From NCBI GenBank assembly GCA_964492185.1, contig CAZBJH010000039.1, positions 1 to 25,624 of the forward strand: a DNA stretch of 25,624 nt. The letters run 5' to 3'. Positions 7,661-16,068 of this stretch are shown here, one piece after another. Position 1 is the first letter of the stretch, and every line of letters starts with the position of its first letter. Made by a program: the position numbers and the translations under genes. Under the pieces are notes generated by a model, which saw only the letters and a list, made by a program, of their open reading frames with translations, ran no database searches and had not been told where the DNA came from. The DNA comes from JAFGSZ01 sp964492185 (lineage in GTDB: Bacteria; Bacteroidota; Bacteroidia; Bacteroidales; UBA10428).

Positions 7661-9980
7661 TAAAAACCTGGAATCCTTTGTTGTAATTGACCGGTTGACG
7701 GTTGGCCCTGTTGACCTTCAACCCCGTAAGGTCAGCGCTCCATATATTGTTGAAAGAAGTGACGGGAAAACCGAAGAGAATGTTTTTGTATATTCATTTG
7801 AAGAAGAGGTGTTTGATCCGGATAATATGTCTGATCAGAATCTTGCTTCAATGATGATATCCCAGATAGCATTGAATTATGGTTTGTTTTGCAGGGAGAT
7901 AAATTTTCGCGGAATTTTTGACAATACCGATAAGGCTTTTTTAAAGAGTATGATGGAAAACACGTCACGTGAAATTTATATAAATAAGCTGCTAATAGCC
8001 AATCCTTTTGTCATTGATGATTACAAAGGCCTTAAACCTGAAAGGAAAAGTCGTTATACTGCTGCAAAAATCCTGTTTACAGCTATTCCCGGTAGTGGTG
8101 TTAAACTTTACTGGGAACATTGGGAGATGGACAGAAGGATACATTCAGTTTTGAGTTCAGGTGGCAAGGATAGCTTACTAAGTTATGCATTGCTTGAGGA
8201 AACCGGAAAGGAAACACATCCCCTGTTTGTGAATGAGTCGGGTCGCCACTGGTTTACAGCCATAAATGCATACAGGTATTTTAAATCGAATATTAAAAAC
8301 ACAGGAAGGGTTTGGAGCAATAGTGACCGTATATTCACATGGATGCTTGGAAAGTTGCCTTTTATCAGACCTGACCATAAAAGGTTTAAGTCTGATGATT
8401 ACCCTGTACGATTATGGACAGTCGGTGTATTTTTGTTTGGTGTGATACCGTTGGCAAAAAAACGAAAGTCAGGAAGGATAGTGATCGGAGATGAGTACGA
8501 CAGTACACAGAAAACAATTTATAAAGGGATCACACATTATAGCGGGTTGTATGATCAGAGCCGCTATTTTGATAATGCTTTATCCCGCTACTACATGAAG
8601 AAGGGATGGAATATATCCCAGTTTTCCGTTCTGAGGTGCCTTTCTGAAATGCTCATACTTAAAATACTGGTGAAGCGTTATCCACGGTTGCAGCAGCATC
8701 AGGTATCCTGTCATTCAAGTCATGAAAAGGGAGGAAGGATGTATCCTTGCGGAAACTGCGAAAAGTGCCGCAGGATAGCAGGTATGCTCAGGGTACTGGG
8801 TGAGGATCCTAAAAACTGCGGTTATTCTGAGCGGCAGATAAATGATCTGATGAAAAGTTTTGCAGAGAAAAATGTAAAACAGATCAGTTCTGATGCGTCC
8901 CATTTATTTTATCTTCTGCTTGAGAAGAAGCTCATACCGGAGAATGAATACACCCGTAATATGGCAAAGCCCTATCCTCAGATAATGAAGTTGAGGTTTG
9001 ATAATGAAAGGTCTGTTATACGAGATATACCCAATGATCTAAGGATATCCCTGATCAGAATATTCCTTGAATATGCCAATGGTGCTGTACGTTATTCGAA
9101 TCGGCACTGGGAAGATTTTGATGTTTTATCATCCGAAGAAATTCAAAGTGATTATCCTTTTGAGATAAGCTTCTCAAATATTGATACCGAAGAAAAGCAA
9201 AAAGAGTATTTGTGGGCAGAACTAACCTGGCCGGAAATTAACGAAAGATTAACAAAGGTAGACACTGCCATATTGCCCTGTGGTTCAATAGAGCAGCATG
9301 GCCGTCATCTGCCCGTGGATATTGATTATTTCGATGCAGAGTACCTGGCCCGTCGTGTGGCTGCAGCCTGCAGCAGACCCCGGCCTTTCGTGTTGCCTGC
9401 TGTACCTTACGGGGTTTCATATCATCATGAAGATTTTAAAGGAACATTAAGTGTCACCAACAATAGTCTGGCACCATTCGTATACGACATTGGTATGAGC
9501 CTGGCGAAGAACGGTATAAGGAAGCTGGTTATTATCAACGGACATGGAGATAATGCGCCCACACTTAATTATGCAGCCCAAATGATAAACCGCGATGCAG
9601 GGATCTTTGTTTGTGTGGATACCGGTGAAAGCAGTGATGAGGATATTTACAGGCTAATAGAAACCCCGAACGATATTCATGCCGGCGAAATTGAAACAAG
9701 CACAGCGCTGGCTATACGGCCGCATCTTGTAAAAATGAATGAGGCTGCCGACCGAACAATTGAATTTGAAAATCCCTATCTTGATTTTTCATCGGGCAGA
9801 GGTGTGCCATGGTATGTGCGTACAAAGGTTTTATCAGAGTCAGGGGTTCTTGGAAATCCCACAAAAGCAACCGATGCAAAGGGTGAAAAGATTTGGGATA
9901 TTATGATAGCCCACCTGGTAAGATTTGTTGAAGAGATTAAAAATGCCGACCCTGAAACTCTTCACCAGCGCAAATATTGA
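7653..9980 (+). CDS. Fusion of a QueC-like PP-loop ATPase with a creatininase-family amidohydrolase
   Basis: In this 775-residue protein, residues 1-150 are an unrecognised N-terminal domain. SSGGKDS (168-174) is the PP-loop of N-type ATP pyrophosphatases, which adenylate a carboxylate, amide or nucleobase. C353-x12-C366-x2-C369-x2-C372 (CGNCEKC) resembles the zinc site of QueC, which turns carboxy-deazaguanine into the nitrile using ammonia. From about 525 to the end there is a creatininase domain: E547, H549 and D558 (SIEQHG...DIDYFDA) have the same spacing as creatininase metal ligands E34, H36 and D45. It also has NGHGDN (H631) and HAGEIETS (676-683). Relatives include creatininase, MftE and ArfB, all metal-dependent C-N hydrolases. 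I infer ATP-dependent activation followed by amide hydrolysis, or the reverse, on a shared substrate. The substrate is unknown. It overlaps the DUF1611 gene by 8 bp and is 13 nt from the next gene. Confidence 0.85.
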   Translation: MSDKNLESFVVIDRLTVGPVDLQPRKVSAPYIVERSDGKTEENVFVYSFEEEVFDPDNMSDQNLASMMISQIALNYGLFCREINFRGIFDNTDKAFLKSMMENTSREIYINKLLIANPFVIDDYKGLKPERKSRYTAAKILFTAIPGSGVKLYWEHWEMDRRIHSVLSSGGKDSLLSYALLEETGKETHPLFVNESGRHWFTAINAYRYFKSNIKNTGRVWSNSDRIFTWMLGKLPFIRPDHKRFKSDDYPVRLWTVGVFLFGVIPLAKKRKSGRIVIGDEYDSTQKTIYKGITHYSGLYDQSRYFDNALSRYYMKKGWNISQFSVLRCLSEMLILKILVKRYPRLQQHQVSCHSSHEKGGRMYPCGNCEKCRRIAGMLRVLGEDPKNCGYSERQINDLMKSFAEKNVKQISSDASHLFYLLLEKKLIPENEYTRNMAKPYPQIMKLRFDNERSVIRDIPNDLRISLIRIFLEYANGAVRYSNRHWEDFDVLSSEEIQSDYPFEISFSNIDTEEKQKEYLWAELTWPEINERLTKVDTAILPCGSIEQHGRHLPVDIDYFDAEYLARRVAAACSRPRPFVLPAVPYGVSYHHEDFKGTLSVTNNSLAPFVYDIGMSLAKNGIRKLVIINGHGDNAPTLNYAAQMINRDAGIFVCVDTGESSDEDIYRLIETPNDIHAGEIETSTALAIRPHLVKMNEAADRTIEFENPYLDFSSGRGVPWYVRTKVLSESGVLGNPTKATDAKGEKIWDIMIAHLVRFVEEIKNADPETLHQRKY

Positions 9981-9993
9981 GTTTTACAGATTT

Positions 9994-11064
9994 ATGCAAA
10001 TTACCCGACTTCAGATATTATCCATTGAAATGAAGCTGGCCGAGCCTTACGAGATTGCTTATGAAAAGGTACATACCTGTACCAATGTGTTCATCAGGGC
10101 TGATACCAATATTGGAATTACAGGGTTTGGCTGTGCTGCGCCGGACAAGATGGTTACCGGCGAGACCGTTGATTCGGTGAAAGAATGTTTTTATGGATTG
10201 ATCGAGCCGGTATTGCTGAAAAGTGATCCTTTTCGTTATATATTCCTGCTTGATCAACTTAGGGGAATAATGCGTGAATCACCTTCGGCACTGGCCATGG
10301 CGGATATGTTACTATTCGATCTTGCCGGCAAGGCTGCTGGTGTTCCTTTATATAAGTACTTCGGGGCTTATCGTGAAAGTATTCTAACCAGTATAACTAT
10401 AGGAATATTACCTTTGGATGAAACCCTGAAAAGGGCCGGGGAGTTAATACGGCAGGGTTATTCGGTTTTGAAGTTGAAAGGCGGAAAGAATGTGGATGAG
10501 GATATTAGGAAGATCATCAGCCTTCGTGAAAATTTTGGAAATAATATCGAAATTCGCTTTGATGCCAACCAGGGTTATACATTAAGCGATGCTGTAAAAT
10601 TTTTTAAAAAGACCGGTAATTATAATGTTGAGCTTCTTGAACAGCCTACTCCCGGGGAGAATATGGAATTGCTCGGAAGAGTCAGCAGTCATGTGGATAT
10701 TCCCGTTATGGCTGATGAGAGTATCACAAGTCTAAGGGATGTTTTTAAACTAACACGTGATGACCTTACCGATATGATCAATATTAAACTGATGAAAGTG
10801 GGTGGAATAAATGAAGCTTTTCAGATAAATGCGGTAGCCAAAGCTGCTAAAGTAGAATCAATGATTGGTTGCATGGATGAGTCGGGTTTAGCTATTTCCG
10901 CCGGTTTGCATGTTGCACTTTCGCGCCCTAACATAAAATATGCTGATCTTGATGGCCATCTTGACCTGCTCAATGATCCTGCACGCAATGCTGTAATAAT
11001 ACGAAAGGGAGTTTTATATCCAACTGAAAAACCCGGACTGGGCTTTGACCCTGACATTTTTTAA
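9994..11064 (+). CDS. Enolase-superfamily dipeptide epimerase / N-acyl-amino-acid racemase (DgcA-like)
   Basis: The residues of the L-Ala-D/L-Glu epimerase branch of the muconate-lactonizing subgroup are all present, numbered from the ATG at 9994. They are K160 and K162 (KLKGG), metal ligands D190 (DANQGY), E216 (EQP) and D241 (ADES), K265 (NIKLMK) and D295/E296 (CMDES). The two lysines on opposite faces allow 1,1-proton transfer, so epimerisation or racemisation at an alpha carbon is expected. The described DgcA racemises N-acetyl-D-glutamate and pairs with DgcN, and a DUF1611 gene lies two genes upstream. The frame extends up to 9925, but the ATG at 9994 gives the usual 356-residue length, starts MQITRLQILSIEMKL like family members and sits 13 nt after the previous stop. 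The substrate (dipeptide or N-acyl amino acid) is not decidable here. Confidence 0.88.
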   Translation: MQITRLQILSIEMKLAEPYEIAYEKVHTCTNVFIRADTNIGITGFGCAAPDKMVTGETVDSVKECFYGLIEPVLLKSDPFRYIFLLDQLRGIMRESPSALAMADMLLFDLAGKAAGVPLYKYFGAYRESILTSITIGILPLDETLKRAGELIRQGYSVLKLKGGKNVDEDIRKIISLRENFGNNIEIRFDANQGYTLSDAVKFFKKTGNYNVELLEQPTPGENMELLGRVSSHVDIPVMADESITSLRDVFKLTRDDLTDMINIKLMKVGGINEAFQINAVAKAAKVESMIGCMDESGLAISAGLHVALSRPNIKYADLDGHLDLLNDPARNAVIIRKGVLYPTEKPGLGFDPDIF

Positions 11065-11078
11065 GCCTGACAGATATC

Positions 11079-11606
11079 CTAATTTATTTTCTCTTTAACC
11101 AGCTTTAGCCGGGCAGGGGTTATACCTGAAGTGTCGGATCCGGGGATAATGTTATCAAGCATAATATTCAGCTGATCCTGTTTAAAGAAATTATCTTCTT
11201 TTGATAAGTTGAAGATCAGAAAGAAGTTTTTATTTCTTATTTGGGAGCCTGGAGAAATTATGGTATCAAATGCCGGTTGGATATTTGCCAAAGGAATAGT
11301 TTTATCCGGGAAGATCAGTTTGGCAGATATTTTTTCGGTAGAAAAGTTTATATCAGAACCCGTATAATTATACAGGTTAAATATGGTCATAACGCTGCTC
11401 CTTACTGATGATTCCTCAGGCAAATATTTAAGCTCAAACAGTTCAGCCTGCATTATAATGATCAGGCTGTCATTCAGGACAAAATGATGCATATAGCTAT
11501 TGTCCCGTGCCTTATAATTGTATTCCACCCTGCACCGGAAGAAAGGCAATGTACAGCATGATGTGAATAATAAGCTGATAATAAAGATGTTTATTGACTT
11601 ACACAT
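11079..11606 (-). CDS. Small hypothetical lipoprotein
   Basis: I do not recognise this 175-residue protein. A hydrophobic N-terminus ends in LLFTSCC with Cys at 17/18, which suggests lipoprotein export. The rest alternates short hydrophobic and polar segments (for example VMTIFNLYNYTG, AKLIFPDKTIPLAN), consistent with a beta-sandwich. It is convergent with the epimerase gene (14 nt between stops) and may be the last gene of the minus-strand transcript that starts with korA. ATG at 11604-11606 is the only sensible start. Confidence 0.65.
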   Translation of the reverse strand: MCKSINIFIISLLFTSCCTLPFFRCRVEYNYKARDNSYMHHFVLNDSLIIIMQAELFELKYLPEESSVRSSVMTIFNLYNYTGSDINFSTEKISAKLIFPDKTIPLANIQPAFDTIISPGSQIRNKNFFLIFNLSKEDNFFKQDQLNIMLDNIIPGSDTSGITPARLKLVKEKIN

Positions 11607-11623
11607 ACGTCGGAATTTGTATA

Positions 11624-11884
11624 TTATTTTAATAAGAGCCGTGGATAATATTTTTTTATATGTTTATTAAAGCCGACTTCGGATACCGGTATTTCATCGT
11701 AGCCAAATTCGCGGCAGTTCATAATGATCTGTTGTGTTGAGTATATCATAAAATTACACGATTCTTTTTCAATGGACAAGTTTTGTGTATGAAAAACAGG
11801 AGTTCCTGTAACAATACATAAAGTTTTACTTGTTGCCCGGCAAAGGCAAAAATGCAGGTTGGATTGTAAAATAATTACTGTCAC
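11624..11884 (-). CDS. Doubtful 86-residue ORF coupled to the ATP-grasp gene
   Basis: The ORF begins with GTG, and its first bases overlap the TGA of the upstream gene (GTGA, minus strand), a common form of translational coupling. It has five cysteines, no clear motif and no signal peptide. A shorter version would start at an internal Met (MIYSTQQIIMNCREFGYDE...). The position favours a real gene and the residue content does not clearly do so. No function can be proposed. Confidence 0.3.
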   Translation of the reverse strand: MTVIILQSNLHFCLCRATSKTLCIVTGTPVFHTQNLSIEKESCNFMIYSTQQIIMNCREFGYDEIPVSEVGFNKHIKKYYPRLLLK

Positions 11885-14800
11885 ATCCCGGGTTTGTAGA
11901 TCACGCCTATATTTTTGCGTCCGTCGATCTCTATTTTCACCGGATTTTGAAAATGAATATGGCAGAGGTGCCCGGTTTCATATGCAGGTTGGAATTGTTT
12001 CAGATAATCTACATTGTAAATTCCCTCCTTAATATGAGGGTTAACTGTGAAATATCCTACTCCAAAGGAAGTGAGGTTATGAAAAAAATGAGTGCCTTCA
12101 CTGGGATCCAGTGTGTAATCTTTTAACCCCGATTCTACAATGAACCGGGCTGCTGATATTTGCGGCCATTTTACGGGTATTCCCAGCCAGGGGTCGCTTG
12201 ATCCCCATCGTCCGGGACCTATAAGTATGTAATTCTCTTTTTGTTTTATAAAAGTATTGTTTATAGTATCGATCTCAGCAGCAATTTTATTAGTATCAGA
12301 AGGATTGAAACTGCCGGGTTTCACATAAATGATGTCGTAAATATTAGTAAACCTTCCGTTACCAAGAACTTTTTCTGAATACACGATAACATCATTCATG
12401 TTTACCTGTTCTATCCTGAAGTTGATCTCATGAACACCTGAAACAATAGGCCTAACCTGGAGAAAACTGAATTCTTTTGGTTTTCCCGGGGGAGTGTCGA
12501 GGTTGGCGGCAAACTCGATCTCTACCGGTTTATTCATAGCTTCGCGACTAATGGCAAGGAGTTCATTAACGATATCCGCAAGCGGAAATGTGTTATGATT
12601 TAGTATATTGGCAAAGCTTACGATTTTTTTGCCGGGCTGATCGAAAACATCACTAATAACATTGTTTTCAAAATCATAGGTCGAGGCAACATGGCGGAAT
12701 CCTTCATCTTTTTCCGCTTCACGTATTTTAAGTCGTAAAAGGTTCACGTGATCATCCGCTGAGGGTACAAAATGATCAGGATCAAGATCAAGAGCATAAA
12801 AAAATTGCTGAGTGCTTTTTAGTGCATGTTCGGGTGACGAAAGCTGAATTATTTTCCGGGGATATTTCGGTGAGAAACGTAAGGTAAGGTTTCCGTCCAT
12901 GATCAGTTTCCCCAATCCGTAGGCTATATTCATTATACCGTCTTCGGTTTTTTCCGGATGTATGGGATAAAAGTTTATAGACCGGGCAACACCCGAAATA
13001 GTGGGATAAAAACGGTTTCCGTATGTATTTCCGCACAATGACTGAAGAATAATTCCCATTTTCTCTTCGTCAATAGCATTTAATGTCGCCCCTATATAGG
13101 CTTTGCTCGATTTAAAATACACCGAGGCATATACACTTTTAATGGCAATCCCGAGTAGCCTGACCGAGCGTTGTTTATTGCCGGTCATTGGCACCATGTA
13201 TGTATTATATATACCTGCAAATGGCTGGAAATAAGAATCTTCCAGTTTGCTGGAAGAACGAACAGCTATCGGGTTTTTTGCCAGGGAAACAACAGACATA
13301 AGATCCTGGTGAAGGTATTCGGGAAGTTTGGCCTTGATAAACCGGTCGAGTATTATATCATCATCGGTGTTGGAGAGACCAACCTGGTAAAGGCCGTTAT
13401 TTTCCATAAATTCTTCAAAAACTTCAGTACTTAATACAACCGTTGGCGGCACCGTAATGGAAACATCTTTGTATTTAGCGATGATATTTTCTTTTTTAAT
13501 AACCGAATCAATAAATGCAAGCCCGCGTGCTTTTCCTCCCATCGATCCTTCACCTATCCTGGAGAATAGCAGGTATTCATCAAACCTTGATCTGTGAAAC
13601 TGGGCAATGATACCTCTTGCCTTTCCTGACCTGAATTTGGATATGGCATTGTGGATATATGATCTTACATCATCCAGATTCTTAAAATCCTCCAGTTTAG
13701 CCGGTTTGAAGATCTGCGCAATGGGGAAGAGAGCCCGTGCATTAAGCCATTTGGAAAAATCATCCCGTTTGGTATGATATTCCAAAACATCATCAGGGAC
13801 GGTGAGTATCATCTGATGTAATGTCCGGAGGTCGGAGGCTCCGTAAAGCTTCTCTTTCGTTTTCGGATCCCTGAAAACGAATTCTCCAAAACCAAAATCC
13901 CTGATCACATATTCTTTCAACTCATTTGAAAGATTTTTCGAGTATTTATTCATAAAACCAGCACCCATATCGAATGCAACCTTTTGGTTGTTAGTATCCG
14001 ATGATTGCAAAAGGAAGGGGATATTTTCATCTTCTGCTTTTACCAGTTTGCAAAATTGCAGGCCCGCTTTTGTTTTTGTATCCCTCTTATTTGCAGTTGC
14101 TTTGTAACTAACATCAGATATGATGCCAAGGATGTTATTGCGGTATTTCTTATAGATTGCCAGTGCTTCATGATAGTTATTGGAGAACAGTATTTTAGGC
14201 CTTCCGCGTCTGCGCAGCATTTTTTGGTGCTCGTTAAGCGCCTCCTGCATGAAATCACGGGTTTGCTCAAGGATGATCTTGTATAAGTTTGGCAGGTAAA
14301 AGGAAATGAATCTTACAGAATCTTCTACCAGCAGGATCACCTGCACGCCAACCTGCTCAATATCGAACTCAGCATTCATCCGGTCTTCAATCAGCTTAAT
14401 AATAGCCAGCAGTAGATCAGCATTCCCCAGCCAGCAAAATATATAGTCAATAGCAGTGGTATCCTCTTTTTCAAGCCGGAGAGATACCTCCCGTGAAAAG
14501 TGGGTGAGAGCTACAATAGGTATGTGTTTATATTCATTACGGATTTTCCTGGCCAGTTCAAAAGTATCCGCGTCAGCGATACTTAACATTTCTATCACAA
14601 GGTCAATTTGTTCCTTTCCAAGGATCTCAAATGCCTTTTTTGCCGAATTGGCATGGATGAAAACCGGTGGGTAGCGCAGGTTAAGGGACACGTATTCATT
14701 AAAGATCTGTTCATCGATCCTGCCGTCCTCTTCAAGCATAAAAAAATCATAGCTGCTGCATATCACCAAAACCTTTCTGATCCTTCTTTGCATTAGCAGG

Positions 14801-14892
14801 TTGAAGGAAGTGTCGGTGAAATAGTAAGTACTGTCTGTTATGTTGTCTATGTTTCTGAGCAACCGGGTACCTCCCTGTAATTTTACTTCCAT
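11881..14892 (-). CDS. PPDK/PEP-synthase-type ATP-grasp protein with two receiver-like N-terminal domains
   Basis: This 1003-residue protein joins three parts. Residues about 40-165 resemble a response-regulator receiver fold without a clear acceptor Asp. Residues about 184-325 form a second receiver-like domain with an acidic pair (E190, D191 in LLVEDS) and a candidate acceptor D260 (GIISDVSY). Residues about 430-820 are the pyruvate/PEP-dikinase ATP-binding domain: MGGKARGLAF (451-460), AVRSSSKLEDS (543-553) and a closing LQVRP (811-815). The C-terminal 180 residues include GPGRWGSSDPW (892-902). The swivelling phosphohistidine domain and PEP/pyruvate barrel of true PEP synthase or PPDK are absent, so the full reaction is not expected. 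It follows korAB on the same strand with a 150-nt gap, which suggests a metabolic or regulatory role near 2-oxoacid conversion. Annotation pipelines may call it PEP synthase; I would not. Confidence 0.85.
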   Translation of the reverse strand: MEVKLQGGTRLLRNIDNITDSTYYFTDTSFNLLMQRRIRKVLVICSSYDFFMLEEDGRIDEQIFNEYVSLNLRYPPVFIHANSAKKAFEILGKEQIDLVIEMLSIADADTFELARKIRNEYKHIPIVALTHFSREVSLRLEKEDTTAIDYIFCWLGNADLLLAIIKLIEDRMNAEFDIEQVGVQVILLVEDSVRFISFYLPNLYKIILEQTRDFMQEALNEHQKMLRRRGRPKILFSNNYHEALAIYKKYRNNILGIISDVSYKATANKRDTKTKAGLQFCKLVKAEDENIPFLLQSSDTNNQKVAFDMGAGFMNKYSKNLSNELKEYVIRDFGFGEFVFRDPKTKEKLYGASDLRTLHQMILTVPDDVLEYHTKRDDFSKWLNARALFPIAQIFKPAKLEDFKNLDDVRSYIHNAISKFRSGKARGIIAQFHRSRFDEYLLFSRIGEGSMGGKARGLAFIDSVIKKENIIAKYKDVSITVPPTVVLSTEVFEEFMENNGLYQVGLSNTDDDIILDRFIKAKLPEYLHQDLMSVVSLAKNPIAVRSSSKLEDSYFQPFAGIYNTYMVPMTGNKQRSVRLLGIAIKSVYASVYFKSSKAYIGATLNAIDEEKMGIILQSLCGNTYGNRFYPTISGVARSINFYPIHPEKTEDGIMNIAYGLGKLIMDGNLTLRFSPKYPRKIIQLSSPEHALKSTQQFFYALDLDPDHFVPSADDHVNLLRLKIREAEKDEGFRHVASTYDFENNVISDVFDQPGKKIVSFANILNHNTFPLADIVNELLAISREAMNKPVEIEFAANLDTPPGKPKEFSFLQVRPIVSGVHEINFRIEQVNMNDVIVYSEKVLGNGRFTNIYDIIYVKPGSFNPSDTNKIAAEIDTINNTFIKQKENYILIGPGRWGSSDPWLGIPVKWPQISAARFIVESGLKDYTLDPSEGTHFFHNLTSFGVGYFTVNPHIKEGIYNVDYLKQFQPAYETGHLCHIHFQNPVKIEIDGRKNIGVIYKPGM

Positions 14893-14893
14893 T

Positions 14894-14918
14894 AATAATC
14901 CGGTTAACCGGTATTATT
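14894..14918 (-). promoter_or_regulatory. Near-perfect palindrome abutting the start codon of the ATP-grasp gene
   Basis: CCGGTTAACCGG (14900-14911) is a perfect 12-bp palindrome, extended by AATAAT and ATTATT arms with one bulged base. It ends 1 nt before the ATG on the minus strand, so in RNA it would cover the ribosome-binding region. It could be a translational switch or a dimeric regulator site. Confidence 0.4.
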
Positions 14919-14966
14919 CATTTACACATCAGGCCCGGGGCAGATACATGGCGTTGAAAGCTGAAT

Positions 14967-15001
14967 CTTTAGCCCGGCGAAGCCAATAGTGCAGGCTAAA
15001 G
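14967..15001 (-). terminator. Inverted repeat between korB and the ATP-grasp gene
   Basis: CTTTAGCC (14967-14974) and GGCTAAAG (14994-15001) are perfect 8-bp arms, with a nested GGC-GAA-GCC hairpin at 14976-14984. It lies about 40 nt after the korB stop. There is no U-tract, so it may be a processing or attenuation structure or a REP-like repeat instead of a terminator. Confidence 0.4.
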
Positions 15002-15042
15002 TTAAAGATAGTAAAAAAAGATGTATGGAGTTTTTTATTGCC

Positions 15043-16068
15043 TTAATCAATATGGAATGTATTGCCGCTACGCAAAAGCTGATTCACGTTTTTGATTGTA
15101 TTTTCGTGTCTGGCTTTTGCTATCTGCTTGTATAACATGTTTTCATATACTGTGCTTTTTTTGTCACGAATAACACCCATGGCCACGGGGTAGTCGGGCA
15201 GGGTCATTCTTGAAAGCATATAATGTCTTGTATCATCAGGATTATGAGAGTCATGCACAAGAATATCTTCTTTTCGCACTCCGTTTTCCCCTATCTTAGC
15301 CACAATGAATTTTTGTCCCACCTGTATCAGTCCCTTATCGCGGTTTTTACCAAAGATCATTGGTTTGCCGTGTTCCAGGTAAATTTGATTTTCCTCGCGG
15401 ACATCCTTACCGGTGATCTCTGAATGCACCTGGTTGTTGAAGATCACACAATTCTGTAATATTTCAACCAGGGATGTGCCTTTGTGTTTAGCAGCTTTCA
15501 TAAAGACTTCCCGCATCATTTTCGGATTAGTGTCCACTACCCTGGCATAAAATGTCCCCTGAGCCCCCATGGCAAGTTCACCCGGCATAAAAGGATTTTC
15601 TATGGTTCCATCCGGAGAGGTTTTGGTTATGCTTCCCTTGGGTGTTGTAGGTGAATACTGGCCTTTGGTCAACCCGTAAATCTTATTGTTGAATAATAAA
15701 ATATTAACATTAATGTTACGGCGCAGGATGTGGATAAAATGGTTACCGCCGATGGCCATTGAATCGCCATCACCGGTTATCAGCCATACGCTTAAGCGGG
15801 GATTGGCAATCTTAATACCTGAAGCTATTGCCGGACCCCTTCCGTGGAGACTGTGAAATCCATAAGCATTGATATAATAAGGAAAACGTGATGAGCATCC
15901 TATACCTGATACAAAAACTACTTTTTCTTTTTCAATTCCTGTTTCCGGGAGCGCTTTTTGAACAGCCGATAAAACTGCATGCGCGCCACATCCCGGGCAC
16001 CACTTAACCTGTACATCAAGCTTAAAATCCTGGTTTGAAATATCAGTATCTTTTGTATTAAAAGTCAT
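15043..16068 (-). CDS. korB: 2-oxoacid:ferredoxin oxidoreductase beta subunit (2-oxoglutarate type)
   Basis: This 341-residue subunit binds thiamine pyrophosphate and catalyses oxidative decarboxylation of a 2-oxoacid (2-oxoglutarate is most likely) to the acyl-CoA, passing electrons to ferredoxin. Near the N-terminus KWCPGCGAHAVL gives Cys24 and Cys27 of the family's cluster-binding set. GDGDSMAIGGNHFIH with the following LLFNNKIYGLTKGQ is the TPP/Mg motif. No ferredoxin domain is attached, so an external ferredoxin is needed. Its start overlaps the end of korA by 11 bp, so the two are translationally coupled. A pyruvate or branched-chain substrate is possible, but the fused korA form favours 2-oxoglutarate. 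Confidence 0.9.
   Translation of the reverse strand: MTFNTKDTDISNQDFKLDVQVKWCPGCGAHAVLSAVQKALPETGIEKEKVVFVSGIGCSSRFPYYINAYGFHSLHGRGPAIASGIKIANPRLSVWLITGDGDSMAIGGNHFIHILRRNINVNILLFNNKIYGLTKGQYSPTTPKGSITKTSPDGTIENPFMPGELAMGAQGTFYARVVDTNPKMMREVFMKAAKHKGTSLVEILQNCVIFNNQVHSEITGKDVREENQIYLEHGKPMIFGKNRDKGLIQVGQKFIVAKIGENGVRKEDILVHDSHNPDDTRHYMLSRMTLPDYPVAMGVIRDKKSTVYENMLYKQIAKARHENTIKNVNQLLRSGNTFHID

Noticed and set aside
7653..9980. Queuosine synthesis (queC) assignment
   Set aside because: The Cys spacing and PP-loop differ, the protein is about three times the size of QueC, and no queD, queE or queF is nearby.
11881..14892. Annotation as PEP synthase or pyruvate phosphate dikinase
   Set aside because: Only the ATP-binding part is present; no phosphohistidine motif or PEP/pyruvate barrel follows.
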